Assembly: GCF_000519045.1 (NCBI RefSeq)
Contig: NZ_KI912532.1
Location: 1,488,001 to 1,552,000 of the forward strand
Direction of reading: 5' to 3'
From: Dechloromonas agitata is5
Lineage (GTDB): Bacteria > Pseudomonadota > Gammaproteobacteria > Burkholderiales > Rhodocyclaceae
Length of the DNA stretch: 64,000 bases
Shown here: piece by piece, positions 46,700 through 55,996 of the stretch
Layout of the letters: every line of letters begins with the position of its first letter
Position numbering within the stretch: position 1 is the first letter of the stretch
Notes under the pieces: generated by a model
What the model was told of the DNA's origin: nothing
Database searches by the model: none
The model's input: the letters and a program-made list of their open reading frames with translations, nothing else
Program-made: the position numbers and the translations under genes

Positions 46700-48093
46700 T
46701 TCAAACTTGCCCATTTCAACGGGTCGATCGGTTGCCCCTGGTGGCGGAGCTCAAAGTATAAACCGGATTCCGGATTGCCCCCGCTATTGCCCACGGTAGC
46801 GACCGTCTCCCCGCCTTTCACGCTCTGCCCCACCTGTTTCAGCAGCGAGTCGTTATTGCCGTAGATCGACAGATAGGCATCACCGTGGTCGACGATCAGC
46901 AGGTTGCCGAAACCTCGCATCCATTCCGAAAAAACCACCCGCCCGTTGGCGATGGCTTTCACCTCGCTGCCAGAACCGGCACGGATGAACAGTCCGCGCC
47001 ACGTGCCGCCGCCGTCGCGCGGCGCACCAAAACGGCCGGATACCGTGCCGCGCACCGGCAGGCGAAGGCTGCCGCGCTGGCGGGCGAAGCTGCCGTTGCT
47101 GGCCACCGGTTCGTAGCGATTCTCGGATTCGACCTGCCGCGGCCGGGAAGGTTCGGTAGCGATCGGTGGCCGCGTCTCGCCTCGGTCCCCCGTGTTGCCG
47201 GCGAGCGTTTTCTCCTTCTGCTGCTGAGCAGCCTGGCGGGCCGCTTCCGCAGCCTTGGCAGCTTTGGCGGCCTGTGCCGCCTGGGCGGCGAGAATCCGCG
47301 ACAGGCGATCGATCAGATTGCTCAGGCGCTTTTCGTTTTGTTGCAGGTTGCCGATTTCCTTGCGCTGCGCATTGACTTTGCTGGAGATCTGCGCATACAG
47401 GGCCTTGCGCTCCTCCCGCTGCTTCTGCAATTCGGCATGACGCTTCTGCTGCTCGGCCTCGACGTCGGCCAGTTCGGCCGCGCGTGCCTTGGCGTCGGCG
47501 GCAAGGACCTTTTTCCGGTCGAGCGTGGCGTTGATCTCCCCCATCAACTCGGCCCGGCTCAGGGCGATGGCCGAGAGGTAGTGCAGGTCGCGCGCCATCT
47601 GGTTGGGGTCGTCACCGTTGAGCAAGAGTTGCAGCGAGTCCGGGGTGCCGCGCAGGTACTGTTTGTAGAGCAGCTTTTCTAGTTGCGCCTGCTGCTGGCC
47701 GAGTGTGGCGCCGAGTTCCTGCGATTGCTGTTCAAGGTTCTTGAGCTTGCGCTGCAATTGGCTGCGGGATTCGGTCAGGTCGTGCAGTTCGCGTTGCAGC
47801 AGCGATATCTTGCGTTCCGATTCGCGCAGGCGGTCGGCGGCGTCCGCCTTGTTTTCCTCGCTGGTGGACAACTCCTTGCGCAAGCCCTCGATCCGACTGC
47901 GCAGTTCGCCGAGATCCGCCTGTTTTTCGGCGATCTCCGGCGCCGCGACGGGCGAAGCTGTCCTTTTCTCGGCGGCCGGTCGGGCTGAGCCGGGCCCGCT
48001 GAAGGCCAGCATGGTGGCCATCAACGCCACCGCCAGTCCGTGTCGCCGTACAGCGTGGAGGCGTTGGCCGAACGGCGGATTTCGGGGGAACAT
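46696..48093 (-). CDS. envC: Murein hydrolase activator EnvC-like (degenerate M23)
   Basis: 465 residues. A signal peptide (about 1-38, ending GSARPAA) is followed by a long coiled coil (about 50-290), a low-complexity Ala/Lys/Gln region and a C-terminal LytM/M23 fold. The zinc-binding His and Asp of active M23 peptidases are absent: where an active enzyme has HxGxD, this one has WRGLFIRAG. That fits EnvC, which activates amidases at the division septum rather than cutting peptidoglycan. The stop overlaps the ctpA start. Confidence 0.9.
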   Translation of the reverse strand: MFPRNPPFGQRLHAVRRHGLAVALMATMLAFSGPGSARPAAEKRTASPVAAPEIAEKQADLGELRSRIEGLRKELSTSEENKADAADRLRESERKISLLQRELHDLTESRSQLQRKLKNLEQQSQELGATLGQQQAQLEKLLYKQYLRGTPDSLQLLLNGDDPNQMARDLHYLSAIALSRAELMGEINATLDRKKVLAADAKARAAELADVEAEQQKRHAELQKQREERKALYAQISSKVNAQRKEIGNLQQNEKRLSNLIDRLSRILAAQAAQAAKAAKAAEAARQAAQQQKEKTLAGNTGDRGETRPPIATEPSRPRQVESENRYEPVASNGSFARQRGSLRLPVRGTVSGRFGAPRDGGGTWRGLFIRAGSGSEVKAIANGRVVFSEWMRGFGNLLIVDHGDAYLSIYGNNDSLLKQVGQSVKGGETVATVGNSGGNPESGLYFELRHQGQPIDPLKWASLK

Positions 48094-48167
48094 GGGATTG
48101 ATTTCGATTAAGCCAAACGGGAATGCCTATTTTATAATGCGCTATTCACCGATAACGAGGTTTTGTC

Positions 48168-48485
48168 TTGGAAACGCCTTCCTTCAGTCTGATCGACAAG
48201 CAGGAGCACATCGAGTTGGCCGCCCGCGCCTTGAAATCCATTGCGCATCCGTTGCGTCTAAAGATTTTGTGCGTCCTTGGCGAGGAGGAGGCCTGTGTGC
48301 AGGAAATCGTCGATGCGGTGGGAACCTCGCAAAGCAACATCTCCCAACATCTCGCCATCCTGCGCGAAAAGGGCGTGCTGGTTACCCGCAAGGATGCGAA
48401 TCGCGTCTTCTACCGTGTCGGTGATCAGCGCACCTTGCAACTCGTCGGCATGATGCGCGAAGTTTTCTGCGGTACGGAGGCCTGA
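48168..48485 (+). CDS. ArsR-family transcriptional regulator
   Basis: 105 residues with a TTG start; GAGG seven bases upstream supports it. Winged helix with SIAHPLRLKILCVLGEEEACVQEIVDAVGTSQSNISQHLAIL features. Cysteines at 35, 43 and 101 could bind metal or sense thiol state. It is 3 bp upstream of a membrane rhodanese and then glutaredoxin, so a sulfur/redox-sensing role like that of BigR/SqrR is a reasonable inference, but arsenic or metal sensing cannot be excluded. Confidence 0.85.
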   Translation: METPSFSLIDKQEHIELAARALKSIAHPLRLKILCVLGEEEACVQEIVDAVGTSQSNISQHLAILREKGVLVTRKDANRVFYRVGDQRTLQLVGMMREVFCGTEA

Positions 48486-48488
48486 TCG

Positions 48489-48914
48489 ATGCCGATGGAA
48501 TTTATCAACCAGAATATCCTGCTCATCTCCCTGGTCGTGGTCAGCGGCTTGTCGCTGCTCTGGCCGGCGTTCTTCCGGCCTTCCGGCAACAGCGTTTCGC
48601 CGGCCGAAGCGACGCAGTTGATCAATCGTGAAGATGCCCAGCTTCTCGACGTGCGCGAGGCCGACGAATTCGCGGCCGGCCACCTGCCGGACTCCGTCAA
48701 CATTCCGGCCGCCAAACTGGTCGAAAGGGTTGGCGAACTGGAGAAGTTCAAGGACAAGCCGCTGATTGTCTGCTGTGCCTCCGGCATGCGCTCGAACAAG
48801 GCCTGTGGCGAGCTGAAAAAGCAAGGTTTCGGCAAGCTCTACAACCTCTCCGGTGGCGTTGACGCCTGGGTGGGGGCGGGTTATCCGATCAAGAAAGGCG
48901 GCAAGAAAAAATGA
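48489..48914 (+). CDS. Membrane-anchored rhodanese
   Basis: 141 residues. One N-terminal membrane helix (about residues 8-28) then a single rhodanese domain with DVREADEFAAGHLPDSVNIP and the active-site loop CCASGMRS, where the cysteine carries persulfide. YibN-like. The catalytic domain would face the cytoplasm if the anchor is N-out. It is 3 bp after the ArsR gene, and its stop overlaps the glutaredoxin start (ATGA). Conserved rhodanese-grx-secB order supports the call. Confidence 0.9.
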   Translation: MPMEFINQNILLISLVVVSGLSLLWPAFFRPSGNSVSPAEATQLINREDAQLLDVREADEFAAGHLPDSVNIPAAKLVERVGELEKFKDKPLIVCCASGMRSNKACGELKKQGFGKLYNLSGGVDAWVGAGYPIKKGGKKK

Positions 48915-49171
48915 GCGCCCGCGTCTTGATGTACACCACGGCAGTCTGCCCGTACTGCGTTCGCGCCAAACAATTGCTCAAGGCGCGGGGCGTCACCGAG
49001 ATCGAGGAGGTTCGTGTGGACCTCGATCACGAGCGGCGTGATGAAATGATGCAGAAAACCCAGCGGCGTACCGTACCGCAGATCTTCATCGGCGACACCC
49101 ATGTGGGAGGCTGTGACGATCTGCATGCCCTCGATGCGGCCGGCAAGTTGAAGCCCCTGCTCGAAGCCTGA
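48911..49171 (+). CDS. grxC: Glutaredoxin 3
   Basis: 86 residues. A small thiol-disulfide oxidoreductase with the dithiol active site CPYC at residues 13-16, the cis-proline in RRTVPQIFIG, and the GGCDDLHAL glutathione-binding end. ATGA overlap with the rhodanese gene indicates coupled translation. secB follows after 31 bp. Confidence 0.96.
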   Translation: MSARVLMYTTAVCPYCVRAKQLLKARGVTEIEEVRVDLDHERRDEMMQKTQRRTVPQIFIGDTHVGGCDDLHALDAAGKLKPLLEA

Positions 49172-49202
49172 ACCGAACCGATTTATTTTCCGAAAGAAAA
49201 CC

Positions 49203-49667
49203 ATGGAACAAAACACCCAGCCGCTCTTCGCCATTGAAAAACTCTACGTCAAGGATCTGTCGGTTGAAGTGCCGAACGCCCCGGAAATTTTCCTTGAGCA
49301 GGAGCAGCCGCAGGTTGAAATTCAGCTCAATACTGCCGGTCGCGGTGTTGGCGAAGGCGTCTTCGAGGTCGTCCTGACCGTGACCGTGACTGCTCGCTTC
49401 GGCGAGAAGACGGTGTTCCTGGTCGAGGTCGGCCAGGCCGGTATTTTCCGCATCCAGAACGTGCCGGATGAGCAGATCGAGCCGCTGGTTGCTGTGGCCT
49501 GCCCGAACATCCTGTTCCCGTATGCCCGCGAAGCCGTGTCCGATGCGGTCGGTCGTGCCGGCTTCCAGCCGATCGTCCTGCAGCCGGTCAATTTCGAAGC
49601 CATGTACATGCAGCGCCTGCAGCAGCAGGCCGAGTCGGGCGCCCCGACCGAAGTGCCGATCCAGTAA
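49203..49667 (+). CDS. secB: Protein-export chaperone SecB
   Basis: 154 residues. It keeps preproteins unfolded and delivers them to SecA. Features: LYVKDLSVEVPNAPEIF, FEVVLTVTVTAR, and the conserved ILFPYAREAVSDAVGRAGFQPIVLQPVNFEAMY. Full length. The grxC-secB-gpsA neighbourhood is common in beta- and gammaproteobacteria. Confidence 0.97.
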   Translation: MEQNTQPLFAIEKLYVKDLSVEVPNAPEIFLEQEQPQVEIQLNTAGRGVGEGVFEVVLTVTVTARFGEKTVFLVEVGQAGIFRIQNVPDEQIEPLVAVACPNILFPYAREAVSDAVGRAGFQPIVLQPVNFEAMYMQRLQQQAESGAPTEVPIQ

Positions 49668-49677
49668 GGACGAGGTC

Positions 49678-50118
49678 ATGTGGCGTCGCGCGCTTGTCGC
49701 TGTCTCGCTGATCGGTGCGGCCGGTGCCGCACTGGCCATCGATTATCGTTCGGTCAGCGTGCCGGCTGCCATTCTCTATGATGCGCCGTCGCAGGCCGGC
49801 AAGAAGCTCTACCTGATCAAGGGGCAGACGCCGGTCGAGGTCGTGGTTCGCCTCGAGGGCTGGCACAAGGTGCGTGATGCCGAGGGTACGCTGGCCTGGA
49901 TCGAGGCAAAAAACCTGACCGACAAGCGGACGCTGGTCGTTACCGCGGCGAAAGCCGAGATGCATCAGTCCGACAAGGTGGAGTCCCCCGTCCTGCTCGA
50001 ACTGGACAAGTGGGTCGCAGTTGACTGGCTGGAAGCGGCTGCCCCGGGTTGGGTCAAGGTCCGGCATCGTGACGGGGCGACCGGTTATATCCGTTCGACG
50101 CAGGTCTGGGGTTTATGA
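49678..50118 (+). CDS. Periplasmic SH3-domain protein
   Basis: 146 residues from the ATG at 49678. A short signal peptide (about 1-20, [10 protein letters not shown]) is followed by two bacterial SH3-like repeats (about 25-80 and 85-145), each with the [30 protein letters not shown] pattern. Such domains often bind peptidoglycan, but no partner enzyme is fused. It is 10 bp after secB, and its stop overlaps the gpsA ATG (ATGA), so it belongs to the secB-gpsA transcript. Confidence 0.82.
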   Translation: MWRRALVAVSLIGAAGAALAIDYRSVSVPAAILYDAPSQAGKKLYLIKGQTPVEVVVRLEGWHKVRDAEGTLAWIEAKNLTDKRTLVVTAAKAEMHQSDKVESPVLLELDKWVAVDWLEAAAPGWVKVRHRDGATGYIRSTQVWGL

Positions 50119-51104
50119 AAATCACGTTGTTGGGGGCCGGTGCCTGGGGAACGGCGCTGGCCATTGCTTTTGCCGGCAAGCATGCGGTGACGCTGTGGTC
50201 GCGCGAGGCGGATGTCGCCGCCGAGTTGCTGGCCTGTCGCGAGAATCGCCGCTTTTTTCCGGGTTATCGGCTGCCTGATTCGGTCGCCGTCACGACCGAC
50301 TTTGCGGCGGCGGCGGCCGATGCCGACTTGCTGGTTGTCGCCACGCCGATTGCCGGCTTGCGGCCGACGGTTGAACACCTCAAGGCGCTGGGGTGTGTGA
50401 CGCCGCTGCTCTGGGTGTGCAAGGGTTTCGAAGCTGGCAGCGGCAAGTTGCCGCATCAGGTGGTCGCCGAAGTGCTGGGCGATGCGGCACGTTGTGGCGC
50501 CCTGTCCGGACCAAGTTTCGCCGAAGAAGTGGCCGCTGGCCAGCCGACGGCGGTTTCACTGGCTGCCAACGAGCCGGCTTTTGCCCGCGAGACGGCGCGG
50601 CAACTTCACTCCACCCGCTTGCGTATCTACGCTAACGACGATCTGGTTGGTGTCGAGGTCGGCGGCGCTGTGAAGAATGTGCTGGCCATCGCCACCGGCG
50701 TGTGCGACGGCCTCGGTCTCGGCCTGAATTCCCGGGCCGCTCTGATGACCCGCGGCCTGGCTGAAATTGCCCGCCTCGGCCTGGCCCTGGGCGCCGAGCG
50801 GCAGACCTTCATGGGGCTGGCCGGCATGGGGGATCTGATCCTGACCTGCACCGGCGACCTGTCGCGTAATCGCCGGGTCGGCCTGGCCCTCGCCCAGAAC
50901 AAGTCGCTGCAGCAAATTCTCGAGGAACTCGGCCACGTCGCCGAGGGGGTGTATACGGCGCGCGAGGTCGATCGGTTGGCGCGCCAGTTGGCGGTGGATA
51001 TGCCGATCAGCGCTGCGGTTGCCGCCGTGCTCGATGGCCGCCTGAGTGCGGCGCAGGCTGTCGAGCAATTGATGGCGCGCGACCCGCGTGAGGAACTGGC
51101 CTGA
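50115..51104 (+). CDS. gpsA: Glycerol-3-phosphate dehydrogenase [NAD(P)+]
   Basis: 329 residues. It reduces dihydroxyacetone phosphate to sn-glycerol-3-phosphate for phospholipid synthesis. The N-terminal Rossmann loop is [11 protein letters not shown]; catalytic lysine in the [12 protein letters not shown] segment; [23 protein letters not shown] is the family signature. Full length. ATGA overlap with the SH3 gene. The convergent trmL stop lies 8 bp beyond its own. Confidence 0.96.
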   Translation: MKITLLGAGAWGTALAIAFAGKHAVTLWSREADVAAELLACRENRRFFPGYRLPDSVAVTTDFAAAAADADLLVVATPIAGLRPTVEHLKALGCVTPLLWVCKGFEAGSGKLPHQVVAEVLGDAARCGALSGPSFAEEVAAGQPTAVSLAANEPAFARETARQLHSTRLRIYANDDLVGVEVGGAVKNVLAIATGVCDGLGLGLNSRAALMTRGLAEIARLGLALGAERQTFMGLAGMGDLILTCTGDLSRNRRVGLALAQNKSLQQILEELGHVAEGVYTAREVDRLARQLAVDMPISAAVAAVLDGRLSAAQAVEQLMARDPREELA

Positions 51105-51111
51105 GCGCTGC

Positions 51112-51576
51112 CTAGCGCGCGCCGCGAAAACCGATCTGCCGCCAGGCCTCGAAGACGGTGACGGCAGCGGCATTCGACAGATTCAGCGAACGCTGCCCAG
51201 GGAGCATCGGTAGGCGCAGGCGGTTTGCTTCGCCGAATTCCACCATGATCTCAGGCGGCAACCCGCTGGTTTCACGGCCGAAGACAAAGACGTCACTCTC
51301 CTGGAACGTCGTGTTGTACGGGCTGGCATTCCCCTTTGTCGTCATGGCGAACAGCCGCCGGCCAGTCAGTGCCCGCTTGCAGGCCGCCCAGTCGGCATGA
51401 CGCATGACCCGGGCGTATTCATGGTAATCCAGTCCGGCCCGCCGGCACGACTTGTCGCTGATATCGAACCCGAGCGGCTCGACCAGGTGAAGTTCGGCGC
51501 CGCTATTGGCGCACATGCGGATGATGTTGCCGGTGTTGGGCGGGATTTCCGGTTGAAAGAGAACGACAGCGAACAC
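51112..51576 (-). CDS. trmL: tRNA (cytidine/uridine-34 2'-O)-methyltransferase
   Basis: 154 residues. SPOUT methyltransferase that modifies the wobble base of certain tRNA-Leu. Signatures: FQPEIPPNTGNIIRMCANSG at the N-terminus, FGRETSGLP, and the knot end RSLNLSNAAAVTVFEAWRQ. Length equals that of E. coli TrmL. It follows comF by 40 bp on the same strand. Confidence 0.94.
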   Translation of the reverse strand: MFAVVLFQPEIPPNTGNIIRMCANSGAELHLVEPLGFDISDKSCRRAGLDYHEYARVMRHADWAACKRALTGRRLFAMTTKGNASPYNTTFQESDVFVFGRETSGLPPEIMVEFGEANRLRLPMLPGQRSLNLSNAAAVTVFEAWRQIGFRGAR

Positions 51577-51616
51577 GGTGGGAATGGGGGCTAAAGGGGC
51601 GGATTAAAGCACGGAA

Positions 51617-52333
51617 TCAGTCCTTCAGCGCACGGGCGACAACTGCCACCGTGACCGAGGCGGCGCCATGCAACTTGAGGACGCGGGCGCCTTCGTTCGC
51701 TGTGGCGCCCGTCGTCATCACGTCGTCGATCAGCAGCAGATGCTGTCCCGTCAGATCGGTGCGGCATTCGAAGGCGCCGCGCACGTTGCGGAGACGCTCT
51801 TTGTGCGGCAGTTCGGCTTGCGGCGGCGTGGCCCGCGTCCGGAGCAGGGATGTCGGGTCGACCGGAAGATCCAGCCGCCGGCCGAGCGCCTTGGCGATTT
51901 CCCCGGACTGATTGAAGCCTCGTTCCCGCAGGCGCTCGACGTGCAAGGGGAGGGGCAGGATGCGGTCGAAATGCGCGTGGCCTGCCAAGGGAGCAAGCCG
52001 GCCGGCACACCAGTCGGCAACGGCCAGTTGATGACCATACTTCAGAGCATGAATGATGCGGTCGAGCGGGTAATCGTAGCGGTAGGCGGCGAACGCCCGC
52101 GAGAAGGCGGGCGGATCCTTGAGGCAGGCGCCACAGCGTTCGCCGTGCGTCGTGCGGTCGGCGCACAGTGGGCAGCAGGGTTCAGCGAGCTGCGGTAGCT
52201 CCGCTATGCAGGCGGCGCAGACGAGTTCATTTTCGCTGTCCCCGCCGCAGAGCAGACAGCTGGCAGGGAGGAGAAGCGCTACTGTGCGATGCGTGAAACG
52301 CGAGAGGGCGGTGGGGTAGGGTAAAATTGACAT
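51617..52333 (-). CDS. comF: ComF family phosphoribosyltransferase-like protein
   Basis: 238 residues. An N-terminal double zinc ribbon (CLLC, CAAC, CPLC, CGAC) is followed by a phosphoribosyltransferase fold with the PRPP loop LLIDDVMTTGATANEG. ComF homologues (GntX in E. coli) are linked to DNA uptake, though the enzymatic role is unknown. It is divergent from bioB with an 84-bp gap, an arrangement seen in many proteobacteria. Confidence 0.92.
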   Translation of the reverse strand: MSILPYPTALSRFTHRTVALLLPASCLLCGGDSENELVCAACIAELPQLAEPCCPLCADRTTHGERCGACLKDPPAFSRAFAAYRYDYPLDRIIHALKYGHQLAVADWCAGRLAPLAGHAHFDRILPLPLHVERLRERGFNQSGEIAKALGRRLDLPVDPTSLLRTRATPPQAELPHKERLRNVRGAFECRTDLTGQHLLLIDDVMTTGATANEGARVLKLHGAASVTVAVVARALKD

Positions 52334-52365
52334 TCAAACGCTGTGTCCGTGATAATTCATAATTA

Positions 52366-52395
52366 CTGACATGCTTCGTGTCTGATTTTTATAGC
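52366..52395 (+). promoter_or_regulatory. Candidate sigma-70 promoter of bioB
   Basis: CTGACA (52366-52371), 18-bp spacer, TATAGC (52390-52395), ending 22 bp before the bioB ATG. Reasonable by eye only; the gap shows no obvious BirA operator. Confidence 0.4.
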
Positions 52396-52417
52396 ATTTT
52401 CTCACGCAAGGCCACCC

Positions 52418-53401
52418 ATGCAAGCTAGCTCCCTCGCCGCCGTTTCCTGTGAATCCCAATCCGCGCCAGTCCATCGCTGGACTGTCGACGAGGTACTCGC
52501 GCTGTACGAAATGCCTCTCATGGACCTGCTGTGGCGTGCCCAGGGCGTGCATCGCCAGCATTTCGACGCGAACGCCATTCAGCGCTCGACGCTGCTTTCG
52601 GTCAAGACCGGGGGGTGTTCCGAGGATTGTGGCTACTGCTCGCAATCGGCCCGTTACGAAACCGAAACCGGCCGCGAACGCCTGATGCCGGTCGAGGAGG
52701 TGGTCGCAGCGGCCAAGGCGGCGAAGGACAAGGGCGCTTCGCGCTTCTGCATGGGGGCCGCCTGGAAAGGCCCGAAGGATAACGATCTCGACCGCGTGCT
52801 GGACATGGTGCGGGAGGTCAAGGCTCTCGGCATGCAAACCTGCGTCACGCTGGGCATGCTCAAGGAGGGCCAGGCCGAAAAGCTGAAGGAGGCCGGCCTC
52901 GATTACTACAACCACAACCTGGATACCGACAAGGAGTTCTACGGTCAGGTCATCAAGTCTCACACCCACGATGACCGTCTCGATACGCTGGACCAGGTGC
53001 GGGACGCTGGCATCAACGTCTGTTCCGGCGGCATCATCGGCATGGGTGAGTCCCGCAAGAACCGTGCAGCGTTGATTGTCCAGCTGGCCAACCTGCCCAA
53101 GCCGCCAGAATCGGTGCCGATCAATAACCTGGTGCCGATTCCCGGTACACCGCTGGCCGATGTGCCGCGCCTCGACCCGTTTGAGTTCGTGCGGACCATC
53201 GCTGCCGCCCGCATCGCCATGCCGACCTCGTGGGTTCGCCTGTCGGCCGGTCGCCAGGAAATGAGCGACGAACTCCAGGCCATGTGCTTCCTGGCCGGTG
53301 CCAACTCGATGTTCTACGGGGATTTCCTGCTCACCACCGGCAATCCCGATATCGAGCGCGATGACGCCCTGTTCGCCCGCTTGGGCATGAAGGCGATTTG
53401 A
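52418..53401 (+). CDS. bioB: Biotin synthase
   Basis: 327 residues. Radical-SAM enzyme that inserts sulfur into dethiobiotin. The 4Fe-4S motif is CSEDCGYC; the segments [16 protein letters not shown] and [14 protein letters not shown] are family signatures. Full length. Its stop overlaps a TTG start of bioC (TTGA), implying coupled translation. bioA, bioD and bioF are not in this window. Confidence 0.97.
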   Translation: MQASSLAAVSCESQSAPVHRWTVDEVLALYEMPLMDLLWRAQGVHRQHFDANAIQRSTLLSVKTGGCSEDCGYCSQSARYETETGRERLMPVEEVVAAAKAAKDKGASRFCMGAAWKGPKDNDLDRVLDMVREVKALGMQTCVTLGMLKEGQAEKLKEAGLDYYNHNLDTDKEFYGQVIKSHTHDDRLDTLDQVRDAGINVCSGGIIGMGESRKNRAALIVQLANLPKPPESVPINNLVPIPGTPLADVPRLDPFEFVRTIAAARIAMPTSWVRLSAGRQEMSDELQAMCFLAGANSMFYGDFLLTTGNPDIERDDALFARLGMKAI

Positions 53402-54276
53402 GCGCTGGCTTCGTCGACCGGCAACAGGTCGGTCGACGCTTTTCCCGGGGTGCGGCGTCGTATGGCGAGGGGGATTTCTTTGCCCGCGAAATCGATAGCC
53501 GGATGCTGGAGCGGCTGGATTACGTCAATCTGCAGCCGAAACGGGTGGTCGATCTTGGCTGTAGCCGGGGGGGCAGTTTTCCGGCGCTGAACGCCCGTTA
53601 CCCGGAAGCCGAGTGGGTTGGTATCGACCTTTCGCCGGCCATGCTGGCGGCCGGTCGGCCCCCGCGCGCCGGCTGGCAGCGCTGGCTGGCACTGGGCCGC
53701 AAGGGCGAGCCCCAGCGCCTCGCCGCCGATGCGGCCAATCTGCCCCTGTCCACCCGTTCGGCAGCCCTGGTCTGGTCCAACCTGCTGCTGCACTGGCTGG
53801 ACGACCCGATTCCGGCGTTGGCCGAAGCGTACCGCGTTCTGGAAGTCGGTGGTCTGCTGATGTTTTCGACGCTCGGGCCGGATACGTTGAAGGAACTCCG
53901 CTCGACTTTCAGTGACGGCTACGCCCACACCCAACGGTTTACCGATATGCACGACCTCGGCGACATGCTGGTCGGCTGCGGCTTTGCCGATCCGGTGATG
54001 GACATGGAAATCGTCACCCTGACCTATGACGATCTCGATGCTCTGTTCGCCGACTTGCGTGCGGCTGGTTCGATGTGCGCCATGAAGGCACGCCGGCATG
54101 GTCTGACTGGGCGCCAGGCCTGGGCTGCGGCGCGGGCTGCCTACGAAAGCCTGCGTTGTGATGGCAAGCTGCCGGCCACCTTCGAGGTGATCTACGGCCA
54201 TGCCTGGAAGGCGGCGCCGAAGCAGACCCCCGATGGCCGCGCCATCGTCCGCTTCGATCTGCCGCGCAAGGGTTGA
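53398..54276 (+). CDS. bioC: Malonyl-ACP O-methyltransferase BioC
   Basis: 292 residues from a TTG that overlaps the bioB stop. It methylates malonyl-ACP to start pimeloyl synthesis. SAM-binding motif [12 protein letters not shown], then DLSPAML, and the insert and C-terminal region ([45 protein letters not shown]) typical of BioC. The first glycine of the SAM loop is followed by CSRGG rather than the common CGTG, a minor variation. Adjacent to bioB, which strengthens the call. Confidence 0.9.
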   Translation: MSAGFVDRQQVGRRFSRGAASYGEGDFFAREIDSRMLERLDYVNLQPKRVVDLGCSRGGSFPALNARYPEAEWVGIDLSPAMLAAGRPPRAGWQRWLALGRKGEPQRLAADAANLPLSTRSAALVWSNLLLHWLDDPIPALAEAYRVLEVGGLLMFSTLGPDTLKELRSTFSDGYAHTQRFTDMHDLGDMLVGCGFADPVMDMEIVTLTYDDLDALFADLRAAGSMCAMKARRHGLTGRQAWAAARAAYESLRCDGKLPATFEVIYGHAWKAAPKQTPDGRAIVRFDLPRKG

Positions 54277-54288
54277 ACCTGCGCCGGC

Positions 54289-54954
54289 TTAGTCCGGCTT
54301 CTGTTTGTAGAAGCGAACCGGGTTGACCGTTTCGTTGCGCGGCACTGGAATCGCCTTGCGGCGGCGCTCCCGGACGCGCCAGCCGAGGAGCAGCGCCACG
54401 GCAACCGAGTAGGCCAGTGGCCAGAGCAGGGCGGTGGCCTTGACCAGCCAGAAGTAATGCACGCAGGCCAGGATGCTGATCAGGTAGATATTGCGATGCA
54501 ACTGCTGCCACTGCCGCCCGCCCAGCCGGCGAATGGCCCATTGGGTGGAGGTTGCGGCCAGCGGTACGAGCAGAACAAACGCCGCGAAGCCGACCGTGAC
54601 GAACGGGCGCTTGGCGATATCGCGGGCGATGTCGTTGAGATCGAAGGCATGATCGAAGCCGATGAAGGCCAGGAAATGCAGCGTAGCGTAGAAGAAGCAG
54701 AACAGGCCGAGCATCCGGCGCAGGCGGATCAGCCAGTGCCATTCGGTCATGGCGCGCAGCGGCGTGATGCTCAGCGTGATGAGCAACAGGTTGAAGCTCC
54801 AGGTGCCGGTCCAGCGCTGCACGAACTCGACCGGGTTGGGGCCAAAATCATCCGTATAGGCTGCCCACAGCAGGCGGCCCAGGGGCAGCAGGCAGAGCAG
54901 GAAGAGAATGGCTTTGAGGCCGGAGAGTTGGCGGGCGTCGGGGCTGTAGCTCAT
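54289..54954 (-). CDS. msrQ: Heme-binding membrane subunit of MsrPQ
   Basis: 221 residues, six hydrophobic segments. It passes electrons from the quinone pool to MsrP for repair of oxidised methionine in periplasmic proteins. Heme-ligand histidines lie in YATLHFLAFIGFDH and QQLHRNIYLISILACVHYFW. The ATG follows the msrP stop by one base. It is convergent with bioC. Confidence 0.94.
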   Translation of the reverse strand: MSYSPDARQLSGLKAILFLLCLLPLGRLLWAAYTDDFGPNPVEFVQRWTGTWSFNLLLITLSITPLRAMTEWHWLIRLRRMLGLFCFFYATLHFLAFIGFDHAFDLNDIARDIAKRPFVTVGFAAFVLLVPLAATSTQWAIRRLGGRQWQQLHRNIYLISILACVHYFWLVKATALLWPLAYSVAVALLLGWRVRERRRKAIPVPRNETVNPVRFYKQKPD

Positions 54955-54955
54955 G

Positions 54956-55903
54956 TCAGAAGTTCTTGTGTAGATCCATGCCGGCATACAGCCCGGCAAC
55001 CTGGTCGGCGTAGCCGTTGAAGGGGAGGGTCTTGCGCTTGAAGAACTCGCCGAGGCGGCGTTCGTGGCTTTGGCTCCAGCGCTTGTGCGGCACCTCGGGG
55101 TTGACGTTCGAATAGAAGCCGTATTCGTCAGGTGCCGCTTTGATCCAGCTTGTTTCCGGCTGCTTCTCGACGAAACGGATGCGTACGATGGATTTGGCGC
55201 TCTTGAAGCCGTATTTCCAAGGTACGACAAGGCGTAACGGCGCACCATTCTGCTTCGGCATGACTTCGCCGTACATGCCAACGGCCAGGATGGTCAACGG
55301 GTGCTGCGCTTCGTCCAGGCGCAGCGCCTCACGATAGGGCCAATCGAGGAAAGGCAGGCGGACGAAAGGCATCTGCTCGGGGTCGGCCAGGCTCCAGAAT
55401 TCGACGAATTTGGCATTGCCGGTCGGCTCGATCCGTTTGAGCAGTTCGCTGAACGGAAAGCCGATCCAGGGAATGACGGCACTCCAGCCTTCCACGCAAC
55501 GCAGGCGGTAGATGCGTTCCTCGAGGGCTGGCCACGCCAGGATGTCCTCGATGCCGAAGGTCTTGGCATTCTTTACCTCGCCGTCGATCGTCACGCTCCA
55601 AGGACGGGTGCGCAGGCGGTGAGCATGTCGGGCCGGGCTGTCCTTGTCGGGACCGAATTCATAGAAGTTGCCATAGCCGGTGATCGATTTGAAGGCGGTC
55701 GGCTTCTCGTCGCTCAGTGAAAAGGGGCTGGCCTTTGGCGTGCCGAAGGGAGGGGCCTCGGCAGTTGATGCGCTGGCCAGAGGACCAAGGGAGATGCCCG
55801 CACCCGCCGCCAGCAGGTTGCGAACGAAGTGCCGACGGCCGGCGTGGATCGCGGGTGCGGTAATTTCCGAAGGCAGGATATCGCTGGCGTGACGAATCAG
55901 CAT
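54956..55903 (-). CDS. msrP: Periplasmic methionine sulfoxide reductase catalytic subunit
   Basis: 315 residues from [14 protein letters not shown], with GGGAG upstream. Molybdopterin enzyme; the Mo-ligand cysteine is in [10 protein letters not shown]. The Tat signal has [15 protein letters not shown]. Conserved segments include [12 protein letters not shown] and [16 protein letters not shown]. It needs molybdenum cofactor (mog and possibly moeB are in this window). It forms an operon with msrQ. Confidence 0.95.
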   Translation of the reverse strand: MLIRHASDILPSEITAPAIHAGRRHFVRNLLAAGAGISLGPLASASTAEAPPFGTPKASPFSLSDEKPTAFKSITGYGNFYEFGPDKDSPARHAHRLRTRPWSVTIDGEVKNAKTFGIEDILAWPALEERIYRLRCVEGWSAVIPWIGFPFSELLKRIEPTGNAKFVEFWSLADPEQMPFVRLPFLDWPYREALRLDEAQHPLTILAVGMYGEVMPKQNGAPLRLVVPWKYGFKSAKSIVRIRFVEKQPETSWIKAAPDEYGFYSNVNPEVPHKRWSQSHERRLGEFFKRKTLPFNGYADQVAGLYAGMDLHKNF

Positions 55904-55996
55904 GAAAACTCCCGAGGAGGTGAAGGCGAAGAGGCGCTTCGGACTGCCATGAAAGGCCGTCACAACGGATGTAGGACAGCGGGAGTGAGGCCTGGT

